Positions 47,683 through 58,507 of a DNA stretch of 64,000 nucleotides are shown here, one piece after another. Under the pieces are notes generated by a model. It saw nothing but the letters and a program-made list of their open reading frames with translations. It searched no databases and was not told the DNA's origin. Source of the stretch: Diaporthe sp. PMI_573 (taxonomy: Eukaryota; Ascomycota; Sordariomycetes; Diaporthales; Diaporthaceae); NCBI GenBank assembly GCA_021399435.1, contig JAJTUP010000009.1, forward strand, positions 1,550,001-1,614,000, given 5' to 3'. How positions within the stretch are numbered: position 1 is the stretch's first letter; the number at the start of each line of letters is the position of its first letter. A program made the position numbers and the translations under genes.

Positions 47683-48973
47683 TATGAATGGTGGGCGAAA
47701 AAAGAAAGAAGAAGTGGACGGACTGCAAGGAGAAAAGTAAGACGATTGTAAGAGACGTCAATAATGGAGTGGCCGTAACTGTGCAGAAGAGTGCGAGGTT
47801 GTTGCTGAGAGGAGTGGCCTGTTGAGGACTCCGGCTCTCCCCAAAGATCATGGACGGGAATCTCGAGTCTTATACAAAATCAATCGACACTTTGTTGAGT
47901 TTCACATCCAGGCAGGTGTCTGGAGGTGGCTCATGCCTACCTAGTGATTTTCCTTTGACGTGGGCTGAAGCGCGTCTTGGAGGCACGCTAGAGGCTTTGT
48001 TGCCTGGGACGGCCTACACGAGATCCCGTGACTGGCAAACATCTCTCTCGATATGGGCGGAGGTGTGTCACAGTTGCCTGGCTGAAAATGGGACCGAATT
48101 CTAGAGGATGCGATCATCCCCCAGCTGCAAATCAATGCTGGGCTTAGTTGTGGTGGGGGATGCAGCTGCTGCCTATCAAGCATTCAATGGCCCGAGCTCG
48201 CACCTACACTGCAGTGAGATCCTCAAGCAATGGCGTAGCATGCAACCGGACTTCCTTGAATTGCTACAACTCGAGTCAATCCACAGAGTACAAGTTCTCA
48301 CTGAGAGAACACGCCGCATGTCCTCGAAGCCTGGAAGGCTGGGATTGATGACACCCCGGCTGGGTTCTGTGTGTTTTGTCTTTACACCATTGGAATTTAA
48401 TGCATGCAATCCAGCGAGGCTTGCTGGCTCGCATGGCTGGCATCAGCACCGTTATGGCTTATGGAAACGGAGGTAGTGAGAATCTTTTGTTTTTTTTTCT
48501 GTATGTGGTATCGATTTCATCGCCGTTCCAACCAACCTTCAACCCCGTCAAGAGCAAATCACAGGGGGTATAAAACAAGTAAACTTCAAACCAATGAATG
48601 ACAAAAAAACAAATCCACGCCACACCACATTTTTCCAACCAATCCCCGAGCGGCAGCCTTTTATATCCTCCTCCTTCATTCGACTGAGCCCGCCATGGCG
48701 TCGTGGCCAGTTCACGGCGACACACACTGCGTCAAGAGGAGACTCTGGGGGTTGAGCAATCGGTGACGGCCCTATTTTCACATATACGTAGATCGATCTC
48801 TTGGGCTATGTGCGCATTTTCCCACGCAATAGCCATCAGCCGTCCCTGAACGCCGTGCTTAAAAGCCAACAATAGGAATTTGCATAAGAAGATGAAGACT
48901 GTGACCTTGGGCCACGAAAGCCCCTGAGCGGATGGGATTTCCATGCCTCGGGAGCCGATACTTTTGGCCAGTT
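47683..48973. promoter_or_regulatory. Upstream region of the NTase-ankyrin gene / downstream of KAR9
   Basis: About 1.3 kb. The part next to 47683 is, on the minus strand, a pyrimidine-rich leader (CTTCTTCTTTCTTTTTTC) just before the ATG, typical of fungal promoters and 5' UTRs. The part next to 48973 is KAR9 3' flank. No gene seen. Confidence 0.5.
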
Positions 48974-51900
48974 CTAGTGTCGCCAACGGGGCTTATTGTC
49001 CTTGTCCTTGTCCTTGTCCTTATCATTTGAGGCAGTACTATTCCCTCTCCTGAGTCCGAGCCTCGACCCGAAGCTGGATGGCAAGGGGCTTTCCCGACCA
49101 GGAGCACTCTCCTCCCTCTTGGATCTGGGCTGCGGCAGTAGACTGCCCCGCCGATTTGTGGTGGCGAGAGAGCTCGCCGGGCGTTGGTACAGCCCGGGGA
49201 CGGTGGCTTGCGGCGGCTGTAATGTTGCGCGCCGTGTCGACGGGCCTTCGGGTCGGAACTTGGAAGTCGTCTGCTGGGAGTAGGGGCCGGGTGCAGCCAA
49301 GCGGTCTCTAAAAGACATCTTGCTGGCGGGCTTGGACGGTGTTAGGTCTTGACTCGGAGACGAAGGCTCAGCTCGTAAGGGACTGCGCATCATAGGCAAC
49401 TTGGAACCGATAGGAGCAGCAAGGGATGAGTGCGAGCGCACAGGGTTGGGTGTCGTCTTTGCATATGGGCTTGGGGTGCTAAGTGTGAGTGGCTTGAAGT
49501 TATGGCCAGTATCGACGTGGTTGGGATGGGGGTTGGCATTCCACTTCGGTCGGTGGGTCATCGTCGAGGCTGGTCTCGGTATGCTGGCCGCGTATCGGTT
49601 TGTAGTAGGGGTGGCTGAGCCTTCGCGTTTTGGTGTCGAGAGGCCGCTGACAGTCGACAGCCTAGAGACGGGTTTCCGAGGAATGCTGGGCGTTGCAGTT
49701 GCCGACACAGAACGTCGTCCGGGCTGCAGTTGCCCACTCACACTGCTGGACGAACGACGTGTACGGGTGGCCGTGCTGGACTTTCCTGGCGTCCTCGTAT
49801 CTATTCCTAGTCCAGACATGATCACTGAAGAGGGCGGGGAGCTTTGCGGAGTCTCGACTCCACTTCCAACGGTAGATGCCATGTCGTTCGACAGCATACT
49901 CGAGATGGAGTCGCGCAGATGGTTTCCTCTCTTGTCGGCGTGGAGTTCGTCCAGCGTGAGATCCATCTCATTGATCTGGTTCTTCAGGTCTGCCCATTTC
50001 GCCTGCATCTCGCCATGCAGCCTCAAGATCTCACCGTTGACGGTGAGCCGGTCTTTCACGCCCCTGTCAATGATGAACAGGACGCGATCGATTGCTGGTC
50101 CATAGTGCGTTTTCTTGGCGTCAAAGCTCTCAATCTTTTTGAGCAGCGCAGGCTGATTCGTCAAGTGCATACGTGCGTCTACTGCCTCTCTGAGCCTGAT
50201 CACGCTGCGCTCCACGGACTCCATCATCTTCTGGGCCTGGCGGGCTGCACCACGGAACACGAGCACCCATCTGTCTTCTCCAAGCTCCTTGCGGAGCCCC
50301 TCTGCATCTTTCTCCAGTTTCCTGTAGCTGGCGTCGAGGCCTTCCCTTCGCATTTCCAGCTCATCGCAGGCGCTTGGGAAGGATTTCTGGGCTCGGGCCT
50401 CGAAAACAGACAAACGCATTGGGAGGAAGTCCAACGATGCCCTCAGCGGTTGCATTCTGGCAAACAATGCGAGAAGACCGGAGTCGTCCTGAGAGACCGT
50501 GGGTCCACCAGGGGACGTAGGGCTTCCGGGAGAGCCAGTCGAGCTGAATCGTTTGTTAGCAGCAGCCTTTGCCCGGGTTGCTGCCGGTGGAGTCTCTTCC
50601 GCGATTGTTGCCAAGTCACCGATGTCTACCGCGTCACCACTTGAAATCGCCATGGCTGACTTGTGTCGGCGTTCCTCCATTTCGAAGACCAAGCGGCTCA
50701 GCTCGTCCAACTCGGTCTGTATCTCACCAAGTACCACGTTCCAAAGCTCTTCCCACTCCATGGCGATCTCGACCTGACCACGGACGCTTCGGAGCGTCGT
50801 ACGTATGTTGGTCCATTCCTCCGTGATAGCCTCCATCTGCGTGACTGCTCTGGTGAGATCGTCTGTAGAGACATATGCGATGTCCGTGCGACCCTGCAGA
50901 TCCTCGATAGCGGTCACGTAGACATTGATCAGCTTCTCGAACCGTGTTGTCGCGTCCTCCACCTCCTCCAATCCTTCGCGGCCGCCGGCTGCAGACCACT
51001 CGACGTCATCGTCGCTGTCGAGTCCCGCAATGACCTCGGATGCCTTATAGATCCAACTCCGAATTTGTTCGGCGGCACCTATTAATGCTTTCACAGCCGC
51101 GTGGGCAGTAGGAATCGCTGCTACCTTACCAGCAAGGGACTCGGCGTCCGGCAGCTGCAGCGAGGTCAATTGCGCAAGCTGGTTCGCGAAAGAAGCGCGT
51201 GAGATGGTGTATATGGAGCCAGGACGCTGCAGCCCTAGCGGGTTGAAATAGTCATCAGGGTTGAACGGCTGCGAGGAGATGGGCGGCGTATCCTTTTCGG
51301 GCACGGGCGGCGGGCTCTCTTCGGGTGATGGAAGCGGTCTCGTCTCGCGGTCAAGATGCTCCTTTCTCGTGTCCAAAGTAACCTTGGTGCCATTGCCATT
51401 TGTGTGATCGGGTAGACGGAACTTGTTCGTATCCATGATTGGAGGTTCGGCCGCCTCGAGTTCCGTGAGCAGCTCGGAGTGGTCGTCCGAGCCTGGGCTG
51501 TCGAGGATCTTGATCAGTGGGATGCTGGCGTCCCCGGGACCGTCGTCCTCGGGGGTGACGGCGTCCTTGTTGGACCTGAACGACTTCAGGCTCGCCTTGG
51601 AAGGGATGCGGACAATGCCCTTCCAGGGGCGACCCCTGCGTTCTATTTCGAGTTGCCTGGAACGTTCCTTGTGATACTCGTCGAGTTGTCGAAGCTGCTC
51701 CTCAGGCAGGCGGCCAATGTCGCGTCCTTTGAGACCGGATGATTGTGAGGTTTTCCTCGGGGTCCCGAGGCCGAGTGCTTTTAATCGCGCAGCGAGGCCG
51801 GGAGATGGTTTGCGCTGGTGAACTGGGAAGCTGTTGTTGGCGGTGTTGTTGTTGTTGTTGTTGGTTGTTGAGGTGACGTCGACGGTGGGCTGCAGGCGGG

Positions 51901-52360
51901 ACGAGGTGTGGTTATTTGTGGGCTGGTGCGGTGTTTTGGTAGAGATTTTGGGGCTGTTGTTGACGCTGTCGGGCTCAGGCTCAGGCTCAGGCTCAGGCGC
52001 AGGCGCGGGCGCGGGCGCAGGCTCGGCAGCGGAAGCGGGAACGGTGGAGGGCGAAACGAAGCCGTTAAGGCCGCCGTCATCGATCAGGGGGCCCAACCAG
52101 GAAAGATCGCTTGACACGTCGGCGAGGTTCGAATTGTTCTCATTGGCCGCGGCGCGTTCGTGGTGCCGGCCAGTCAGCTGTGGTGATTGAGGCGTGTCTG
52201 GGCCGTCTGGGCCGTCTGGGCCGTCCCGGTGCAGGTCGTGTTGTTGCACCGGCTTATTATCGGCGGAGGTAGATGTCGGCGAGGAAAACGACGTCGCTTG
52301 GGGGGCGTACACGGCGGGCTGCTCACCGAGCTGGACAGGGCCTGCGAGTAGACTAGGCAT
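48974..52360 (-). CDS. KAR9: Kar9 family spindle-orientation / karyogamy protein
   Basis: Cortical microtubule-linking protein. Yeast Kar9 connects Bim1/EB1 on microtubule plus ends to myosin V and so positions the spindle and nuclei. Single exon, 1128 residues. The N-terminal 400 residues are disordered with Asn/Pro/Glu runs, including alternating Ala-Pro and Glu-Pro and a triple Asp-Gly-Pro. The Kar9 helical domain runs roughly 415-770 (from LQLPDAESLAGKVAAIP, through IRSWIYKASEVIAGLD and MEWEELWNVVLGEIQTELDEL, to VDARMHL and the following helices). The C-terminal 350 residues are basic and Ser/Pro-rich, the usual EB1-binding part. SKLP fits an SxLP-type motif and several SIP tripeptides occur. 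The last residues contain Asp-Lys repeats from a TTGTCC array. Confidence 0.88.
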   Translation of the reverse strand: MPSLLAGPVQLGEQPAVYAPQATSFSSPTSTSADNKPVQQHDLHRDGPDGPDGPDTPQSPQLTGRHHERAAANENNSNLADVSSDLSWLGPLIDDGGLNGFVSPSTVPASAAEPAPAPAPAPEPEPEPEPDSVNNSPKISTKTPHQPTNNHTSSRLQPTVDVTSTTNNNNNNTANNSFPVHQRKPSPGLAARLKALGLGTPRKTSQSSGLKGRDIGRLPEEQLRQLDEYHKERSRQLEIERRGRPWKGIVRIPSKASLKSFRSNKDAVTPEDDGPGDASIPLIKILDSPGSDDHSELLTELEAAEPPIMDTNKFRLPDHTNGNGTKVTLDTRKEHLDRETRPLPSPEESPPPVPEKDTPPISSQPFNPDDYFNPLGLQRPGSIYTISRASFANQLAQLTSLQLPDAESLAGKVAAIPTAHAAVKALIGAAEQIRSWIYKASEVIAGLDSDDDVEWSAAGGREGLEEVEDATTRFEKLINVYVTAIEDLQGRTDIAYVSTDDLTRAVTQMEAITEEWTNIRTTLRSVRGQVEIAMEWEELWNVVLGEIQTELDELSRLVFEMEERRHKSAMAISSGDAVDIGDLATIAEETPPAATRAKAAANKRFSSTGSPGSPTSPGGPTVSQDDSGLLALFARMQPLRASLDFLPMRLSVFEARAQKSFPSACDELEMRREGLDASYRKLEKDAEGLRKELGEDRWVLVFRGAARQAQKMMESVERSVIRLREAVDARMHLTNQPALLKKIESFDAKKTHYGPAIDRVLFIIDRGVKDRLTVNGEILRLHGEMQAKWADLKNQINEMDLTLDELHADKRGNHLRDSISSMLSNDMASTVGSGVETPQSSPPSSVIMSGLGIDTRTPGKSSTATRTRRSSSSVSGQLQPGRRSVSATATPSIPRKPVSRLSTVSGLSTPKREGSATPTTNRYAASIPRPASTMTHRPKWNANPHPNHVDTGHNFKPLTLSTPSPYAKTTPNPVRSHSSLAAPIGSKLPMMRSPLRAEPSSPSQDLTPSKPASKMSFRDRLAAPGPYSQQTTSKFRPEGPSTRRATLQPPQATVPGLYQRPASSLATTNRRGSLLPQPRSKREESAPGRESPLPSSFGSRLGLRRGNSTASNDKDKDKDKDNKPRWRH

Positions 52361-55300
52361 TTTAACTGCCTTCTATCCTAAGCGTGGGAGAATATGGGCA
52401 CGGCTCCCTCCCGGAGAGTATGGCTGGGGCGTTGGAGACAGCGCAAGCCTGTCCCAGCCTCCCGTTCCGCGCCAGGCAGGGCAGCGCAAGAGTTTCGAAA
52501 CGTTACGTCAAGGCGCGATGGGGTACGGCACCGCCTGGCTGCACCTTGGTGGGCTGGCAAGCTGCGGAACGATGGCTGCAAATGCCGGATAGTCCTACAT
52601 GCCCGATGCAGTCCAGCTGGCCACCAGTGACTTGTCGTTTAATTGGTGCACTTGTTGATGGCTGTCGTCCTTGGTATCACAATCACGCCCTGCTCTGTTG
52701 CTGGACTGGTGAAGCGAGGATGTGCCTGTCGTGTGTCGTTGCCAAGAGACTACCGTGTAGGTTCGCTCGATGGCTGGTGTCGATGCCGATGCCTACTGGA
52801 TGGGATGTTCGCTGCGCGGTCAGGATGGGGTGCTGTGGGGGGGTTCTGCGGGATCCTTGGAGCGCTGGTCTGGTTCCTGCTGCGATTGGGGGACGCAGAA
52901 TGATTGATGGACGGCAGTGGTCGTGCGCCTGCAGTAGTGTGCAGCTGTGGGCTCCCGAGATGCCAATTAATGCGGAATGCGTCGACGCCAGGACAGGTCA
53001 ATGCTGGTCAAGACTTGACGGTGATGTTGTCGTCGTTGTTTTGTGTTGTGCTGTGCTGGGGTCCACAGGCGACTCGATTCGAGCAGCAGGACGGTGGTTC
53101 AACTCGTGCTGGGCCTCCTGCTGCTGGTTTCTCTTGCTGGAATCGAAAGTCCCTGTCCTGAGCAGGAGAGGGAAGTGGAGGAAGGAAGGGCCGCGGTACC
53201 CAAGAGGCAAGAGGGAAGACAGGAGAGGCCTCGCCCAAAAGTTTAATGAGGACGGGCAGGCCCTGTGCTTGTGGCGTGGTACGGATACAGCGTGTCGAGC
53301 CCCGGCGCAGGACAATGTGCAGGCCTCGACGAGGTTGTTTTGGTGGTGGCCTGGGGATGTAAATTGGCAACTGCGACTTGGCCAGGACAGGGTGCAGGCG
53401 AGATGATGGGCGATAGCCTCCCCTCCTTACCGTGTAGAGGAAATGCGTAGCAGCCACGGTTGGCACCGGTGCAGTGTTGCAGTAGGCTGAACAGAGTGAC
53501 CGCTACCCAGTACCAGATCCGATCTTGGTGTGTTGCATTCTCTCAATCTCTTTTCCTCGTCTCCTCGTCTCCATCCTCCCTCGCTGTGCCCCTCAGCCGG
53601 CCGGCCTTTCACAAGCCGCCGTGATGAGATGAAAGGGAAACCTGAAACGGTTAGGCCAAAGTGGGCTCCTGGTTTCGCATCTGTCTTGGAGGGTCCCGAG
53701 GATGGGTCAAGGCAAGTCACCGACAACGACACGACAACTCGACCCGGCCGCCCTCTTCCTGCCTACGGCCATCTTTGTGTTCATGTTCATACATGTGCAC
53801 TTGCTGTCTGGATGGCATTCTCGTGGCATTCTCTGGCTGCTTGATGCAGAAGCCAGGTGGTAACATACCGCGCAGGCATGACAGATCAGTACATCAGAGT
53901 GTACATGTCGAGGTACACGTCTCATGCCCGCTCCGTTCCAAACATAGGCAATCAATCAATCGCAGACCCGATGGGGACCCTCATTCAGGGTAGGGTCAAT
54001 CACCGGCGTGATGGCCCCATCCCACCAGTTCGGTACTGTGCGCCTGTGGTAAATTTGGACCTCATCACGGCCTGGCAGCTGGCCCCTGCTGCTCCCACGA
54101 CCCCGGCTGCACCTGGGCGAGACCCATGGAGTAGCCACTAGCCACGAGGTAGGCTGCCCCACGGCACGGTAGACCATAATGGGGCTACGCAAGCAGCACA
54201 TATACCACCGCCCCATCCAGGTGTCTTCTGCATGTTGTGGAATCATGTGGTTACTGTCAAGACGGTGATGACCAGGAGCTGGAGGACGGGGACCGAGGTG
54301 TCGACTCAGGGTCCCCACGAGCCCAGTCCCCGCGTGATCCGGGCTGTGAATGCTCAATAGTGGGTGTCCACCGTGAGCCGAACAGTCAGGGATCGGCTTC
54401 ACGGATGGAACCGAGATTCGAAGTGCAACACGCGTGCCGCTTTTGGAGACTGTGTCAATGTGGAGATGTATTTCCAGCAATCTCGGCCTTCGTGTTGATG
54501 ACGACAGGGACACAATACAGTGCCAACCGCTGTCTCCTCTCACCAAGACCAAGAGAATGGCATTCTCTGCAGCAAAGATGGGAGAGCACATCCAGGCCTG
54601 CATGGTCAATTTCTCGCCAGGCCTCGGGAGCCAGGACTAAAATGGCTGTTGAGAGACGGGCTAGTAATCCACACTACCGATCGCTAGGTCTGTGGTTGAA
54701 CAAGGTTGTCACTAAGGAGCCTTAGCCAGGCACAAAGTGCATCGGGCATGCGAGGGTCGGCTCGTTGCAGACGGGGCACACGCCCGTCTGAGCTGACAAT
54801 GCTACCAGGCACGCCGGACCCTTCGCTGCTGGCGGGTGCCGACCACGACGTGCTGGGCACTTTGGTAGCTGCTTTGACGTGACATATTCGTGGCAGGGCC
54901 CGTAGCACACGCACAGCAGCACAGGAGAGACCGACTGGTGTGCACCACCGTCTTGAGGCAAGGCTGGCGGCCATGAGCCAGGCCGGGAGCTTATTGGTTG
55001 CCTCGTGAACACCCCCGTCCCGTTTGATTACCATGACGGAGGCGCCATCCCATCCAATTCCACGGTAATTCTAGACGTCCAGGGCTCATGATGATCAGCA
55101 TTGGCGTGGTTGCCCGGGCGGTAGGCATCGCACGCTTGACTCGCCCTGCCATGGTACGGTCAAGTATCTTCTCATCGATTGGGCCTGGACGTGCACACGG
55201 CAAAACGGTCGGTTGAGAAGCCGACCAGTTCGGTTGGCTCCTGACACGCAGCCTTGGGAGCCTTGGGACCCCTTGGACCTCTTGGAGCTGGCTGTGCACC

Positions 55301-56039
55301 TGCAGTGGCCTTAAAGATAGAGGCAGGACGGATGAAGGAGAATCATGACACGACCACGTTATCGAGAGACGAGGGCAGCCATGGGTGGTTTTATCCGGGG
55401 AGGCCGTAGGACGTGGGTGGGCAGTTCATCAGCCCAACTGGCCAGGTCTGCCCGGAGCCCGCGTGCCCGAGAGGACGGACAACAGCAGACAAGAGAAGGG
55501 ACAGAGGACATGTGAGAGAGAGAGAGGCGTCCGTCACCCAAGATTCAACGCGTCCACCACACTACAACGTGTCCTGTGCTGACGAGGCCCCGTCCAGCCC
55601 AGACTGTGTGCAGTAAGTAGACTGGACTGCTCGTAGTTCTGCGGTGCGGTGTTGGCCTGTTTCATCAGCGGCGCCGCCGAATCGGGGCATTTCTAAGCCT
55701 GATTGTTTTGGATTGATCTGAACATGGAGCTCTGAATCACGACCCCATCAAAGGTCCACATTGCCCCAGGGCCCCAGGGCACGCTGGCACGCTGGCTGGC
55801 ACCGCAGGGGAGGGTTCGCCCGATGGCTCCGTGACCTGTCTGCCAGTGCCCAAAAGCCGTTGCGGATCCATGCGTGTGTGTGCTGGTGGCCCCTCTTGCA
55901 ATAAGCAATCACGCCCCCCCCCTTCCTCACGCCTGACGTTTATGCCCCACCCTCGCTTCGTCTCACGAGCAATTCTTGGTGCCATTTCACTTTCTCAGAC
56001 AAGACTGCCTGCCTCAATCTCAATATCCGTCCACCCGCC

Positions 56040-56073
<34 letters not shown>

Positions 56074-56638
56074 CCCGTCTGCCTTTGCATCTGCATCTGC
56101 ACCTGCCTTTCCCATCTCTCCTTATTGTTATTTTATTATTATATTGTCATTATTAGAGACTTCATACTGCACACAGATTTCACTCTTTGCCTGGCCCCTT
56201 CGAGACCCGCCCCTACCAGGAAACAGAGTCGCACATTCAGCTCCTACCCGCCTTGTCTAACTGCACGCCATCCGTCCGCCCCGGCCTGCAGTGCTGCCAC
56301 TTTCGTTGCTGGGCAAATCGGCCCCTTTTTATTTACTTTATACCCCCCGGCTCGTGAGGCACTGAGTTCCAGTCACTGGTCGCGCCTCGAAACACGTCAC
56401 CTACCCGTCCTCTTTTTTTATCCTGTCCCTCCTCCCTCTTCCCCTCTCGAGCTCTCTGCTTCTCTGGATTTGCTGGCACATCGACAAAACTCGCGAGACC
56501 TCCAACTCCTTGCTGGCATTTGTGTACTGTGGTTAGCTTCACTGCTCACCATCCCTCCAACCTACACACACATCCCACCCACACAACAACCCTTGCCAAG
56601 CCCTGCCTGCCTGCACTACCCGCCCACCCACTTCCAAC
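52361..56638. other. 4.3-kb spacer between KAR9 and the 622-residue protein gene
   Basis: Divergent spacer with the KAR9 promoter at the left and a long promoter/5' UTR at the right. The final 700 bp before 56639 are strongly pyrimidine-rich and include (GTCT)8 at 56041. A 340-codon open frame at 52384-53406 is rejected (non-ATG start, Trp/Cys-heavy, no domain). No RNA gene seen. Confidence 0.55.
56041..56072. repeat. (GTCT)8 tetranucleotide microsatellite
   Basis: Eight perfect GTCT units within the pyrimidine-rich leader of the downstream gene, about 570 bp before its ATG. Length changes here could affect the 5' UTR. Confidence 0.92.
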
Positions 56639-58507
56639 ATGGCCGCCACCCACCGCGATCGATCTCAGACCCCTCCTCCCGCCGTCAAGCCAAGTGCTGC
56701 CCTCGGAGCAGACCTCGCAGACTTTGACGACATATCACCACGCTCTATCTCGGCTGCCTCCACTGCCTCGTATCGCTCACACTCCACTCGGGCATCCATC
56801 GGCAGCGACTCCTCCGGTTCCACCGCCAGCAGACACTCCTCAGCCAGCTTCCTTGCTACCGCCAGAAATCCAGCCCTCAACCTGGCCCCTACCGAGAATG
56901 TCCGACATTCGACAGGGAACTTTGGCGTGGCCGGCCGGCCGGTCCCGAGGAAGAGAGGCTACATGAGGCCCACGGGCACCGACTTTGCAGCTTCCGCAAG
57001 GAGCAGGGACAGTGTCTTGAGCCTCGGCAGCATCGCACATCTCCAGTACTACTTTGCACGCACGGGGCTGCTGGACGGGAAGGGCGCCCAGCTGGCCCGC
57101 AAGAACAGGCAAGCAAAGGCACAGACGCTCGACTTCAGCAGCCTGAGCTCGTTCGACTTTGCAACAGCCTCTGGCAACACACCGAGGATCGTGACGTCGG
57201 ATGCCGAGTCGGGCTACTTGGGTACGAGCCCGGAAATGGGCGGCTCGCATTTTGGTGTCGATATGACCGACAGCCCCACGGCCGACGACGACGAGGGCGA
57301 GCTTGACTTTGACGAGTGGGAGGAGCCAGACCCCAACGTCCTGCCTCCCACAACGAGCACGTACAAGCACAGGGAGAAGCCGATCTCCAAGCCGCCGTCC
57401 ATCCGCCAGCTCAAGGCTGACCTGCGGACCGCCCTGACCATGGCAAGTGAGGCAGTGGAACACGCCAAGAACAACAGGGTCAACCCGTACGAAGGGGAGA
57501 GCAGGTCGCGGGCGCAATCCAACGTCTCCGTCACCTCGCTGACTGACTCACCCACGCCCCCGTCGCACGCGCGCCAGCTCTCCAAGGCAACGGTCCAGGC
57601 TCCAGGCTGGTTCGAGATCCAAGGCATGCACGTACTGGATGTCATGACCCTGGCCATCCGCGCCGCAAAGGTCTACTACACCTCGCACGACGCGCCCGAG
57701 CGGCTCGAGTCGATCAAGCCGGAGAAGGAGCTGCGCAAGGAGCTCTTCAACGTCATGGAGATGCTCAAGCGCATGGCGACGCGGGACTTCCGGGGCGGCA
57801 TGCGGGACGACGAGGTCAAGATCATGGAGGAGTGGACCACGGGGCTGTTCCAGATGCTCAAGGAGGAGGAGGAGCTCGAGGCCGCCGAGGCCGAGGAGCG
57901 CGCCAGCTGGACGTGGCTCAAGGATGAGGACTGGCCCGAGGGCACCGAGGTCCAGAGGGAGTACGCCTTCATTCTCAGCATGCTGGACGGGCCCTCCAAC
58001 ACGACCAGGGCCCCGGCCCCCGACGGCAGCGTCATGGAAGTCCCCGCGCTGCCCGAGTGGGTGCCCATCGACCGCTCCAAGCCCCTGGAGGAGCAGGACC
58101 TACCCACCTCGTTCCTGCAGAGCCTGCAGAACGGGCTGCGCCTGGTCCAGCTGCACAACGCCGCGGTGCGTAAGTCGCGCCGGCGGTTCGGTGCGATCGG
58201 CACCTTCCACACCGACACGCAGAAGCCGTACCGATGCGCCGACAACATCCGCTACTGGGCCAAGGCCGCAGAGCTGAGGTGGGAGGTCTCTGGTCTCAAG
58301 GTCGACGCCCTCGGCCTGGTCTACAACAGCAGTCTCGACGTCTGGGTCCAGTTTGAAGACGCGTTGCTCGCCTGGTGTCGCAAGGTCAGGGAGGAGATCA
58401 CGGCCGACCTGTCCCGTCCGCCCACGAGAGTCGGGCCTCCGGCGTGGTTGCCCATAAAGAAGCAACCGCAGTCGCTTCCTCAGCCTGAGTTGCTGACGGA
58501 GGAATAG
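56639..58507 (+). CDS. Protein of unknown function, 622 aa, possible CH-like C-terminal fold
   Basis: Not recognised as a named family. The ATG sits in a good context (CCAACATGGCC). Residues 1-100 are Ser-rich and probably phosphorylated and disordered. FARTGLLDGKGAQLARK (about 140) looks like a conserved short motif. There is an acidic stretch (DDDEGELDFDEWEEPDP) near 215-235. A helical region begins at WFEIQGMHVLDVMTLAIRAAK (about 324) and includes a charged coiled segment (LKEEEELEAAEAEERASW). The last 120 residues (LQNGLRLVQLHN, PYRCADNIRYWAKAAELRW, then AWCRKVREEI) have the helix spacing of a calponin-homology fold, which would suggest actin or microtubule binding. That is a guess. Intron-free, and high third-position GC supports coding. 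No signal peptide or membrane segment. Confidence 0.8.
   Translation: MAATHRDRSQTPPPAVKPSAALGADLADFDDISPRSISAASTASYRSHSTRASIGSDSSGSTASRHSSASFLATARNPALNLAPTENVRHSTGNFGVAGRPVPRKRGYMRPTGTDFAASARSRDSVLSLGSIAHLQYYFARTGLLDGKGAQLARKNRQAKAQTLDFSSLSSFDFATASGNTPRIVTSDAESGYLGTSPEMGGSHFGVDMTDSPTADDDEGELDFDEWEEPDPNVLPPTTSTYKHREKPISKPPSIRQLKADLRTALTMASEAVEHAKNNRVNPYEGESRSRAQSNVSVTSLTDSPTPPSHARQLSKATVQAPGWFEIQGMHVLDVMTLAIRAAKVYYTSHDAPERLESIKPEKELRKELFNVMEMLKRMATRDFRGGMRDDEVKIMEEWTTGLFQMLKEEEELEAAEAEERASWTWLKDEDWPEGTEVQREYAFILSMLDGPSNTTRAPAPDGSVMEVPALPEWVPIDRSKPLEEQDLPTSFLQSLQNGLRLVQLHNAAVRKSRRRFGAIGTFHTDTQKPYRCADNIRYWAKAAELRWEVSGLKVDALGLVYNSSLDVWVQFEDALLAWCRKVREEITADLSRPPTRVGPPAWLPIKKQPQSLPQPELLTEE

Noticed and set aside
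49401..50644. Two frames of 234 and 266 codons antisense to KAR9
   Set aside because: Shadows of the KAR9 coding frame with no independent motif.
52384..53406. 340-codon open frame divergent from KAR9
   Set aside because: It opens at GTG, is very rich in Trp and Cys, has no domain or signal peptide, and spans the KAR9 promoter.
55831..56727. 298-codon frame overlapping the start of the 622-residue protein
   Set aside because: It reads the (GTCT) microsatellite and pyrimidine leader as Leu/Ser/Cys/Pro, and overlaps a better-supported coding start in another frame.
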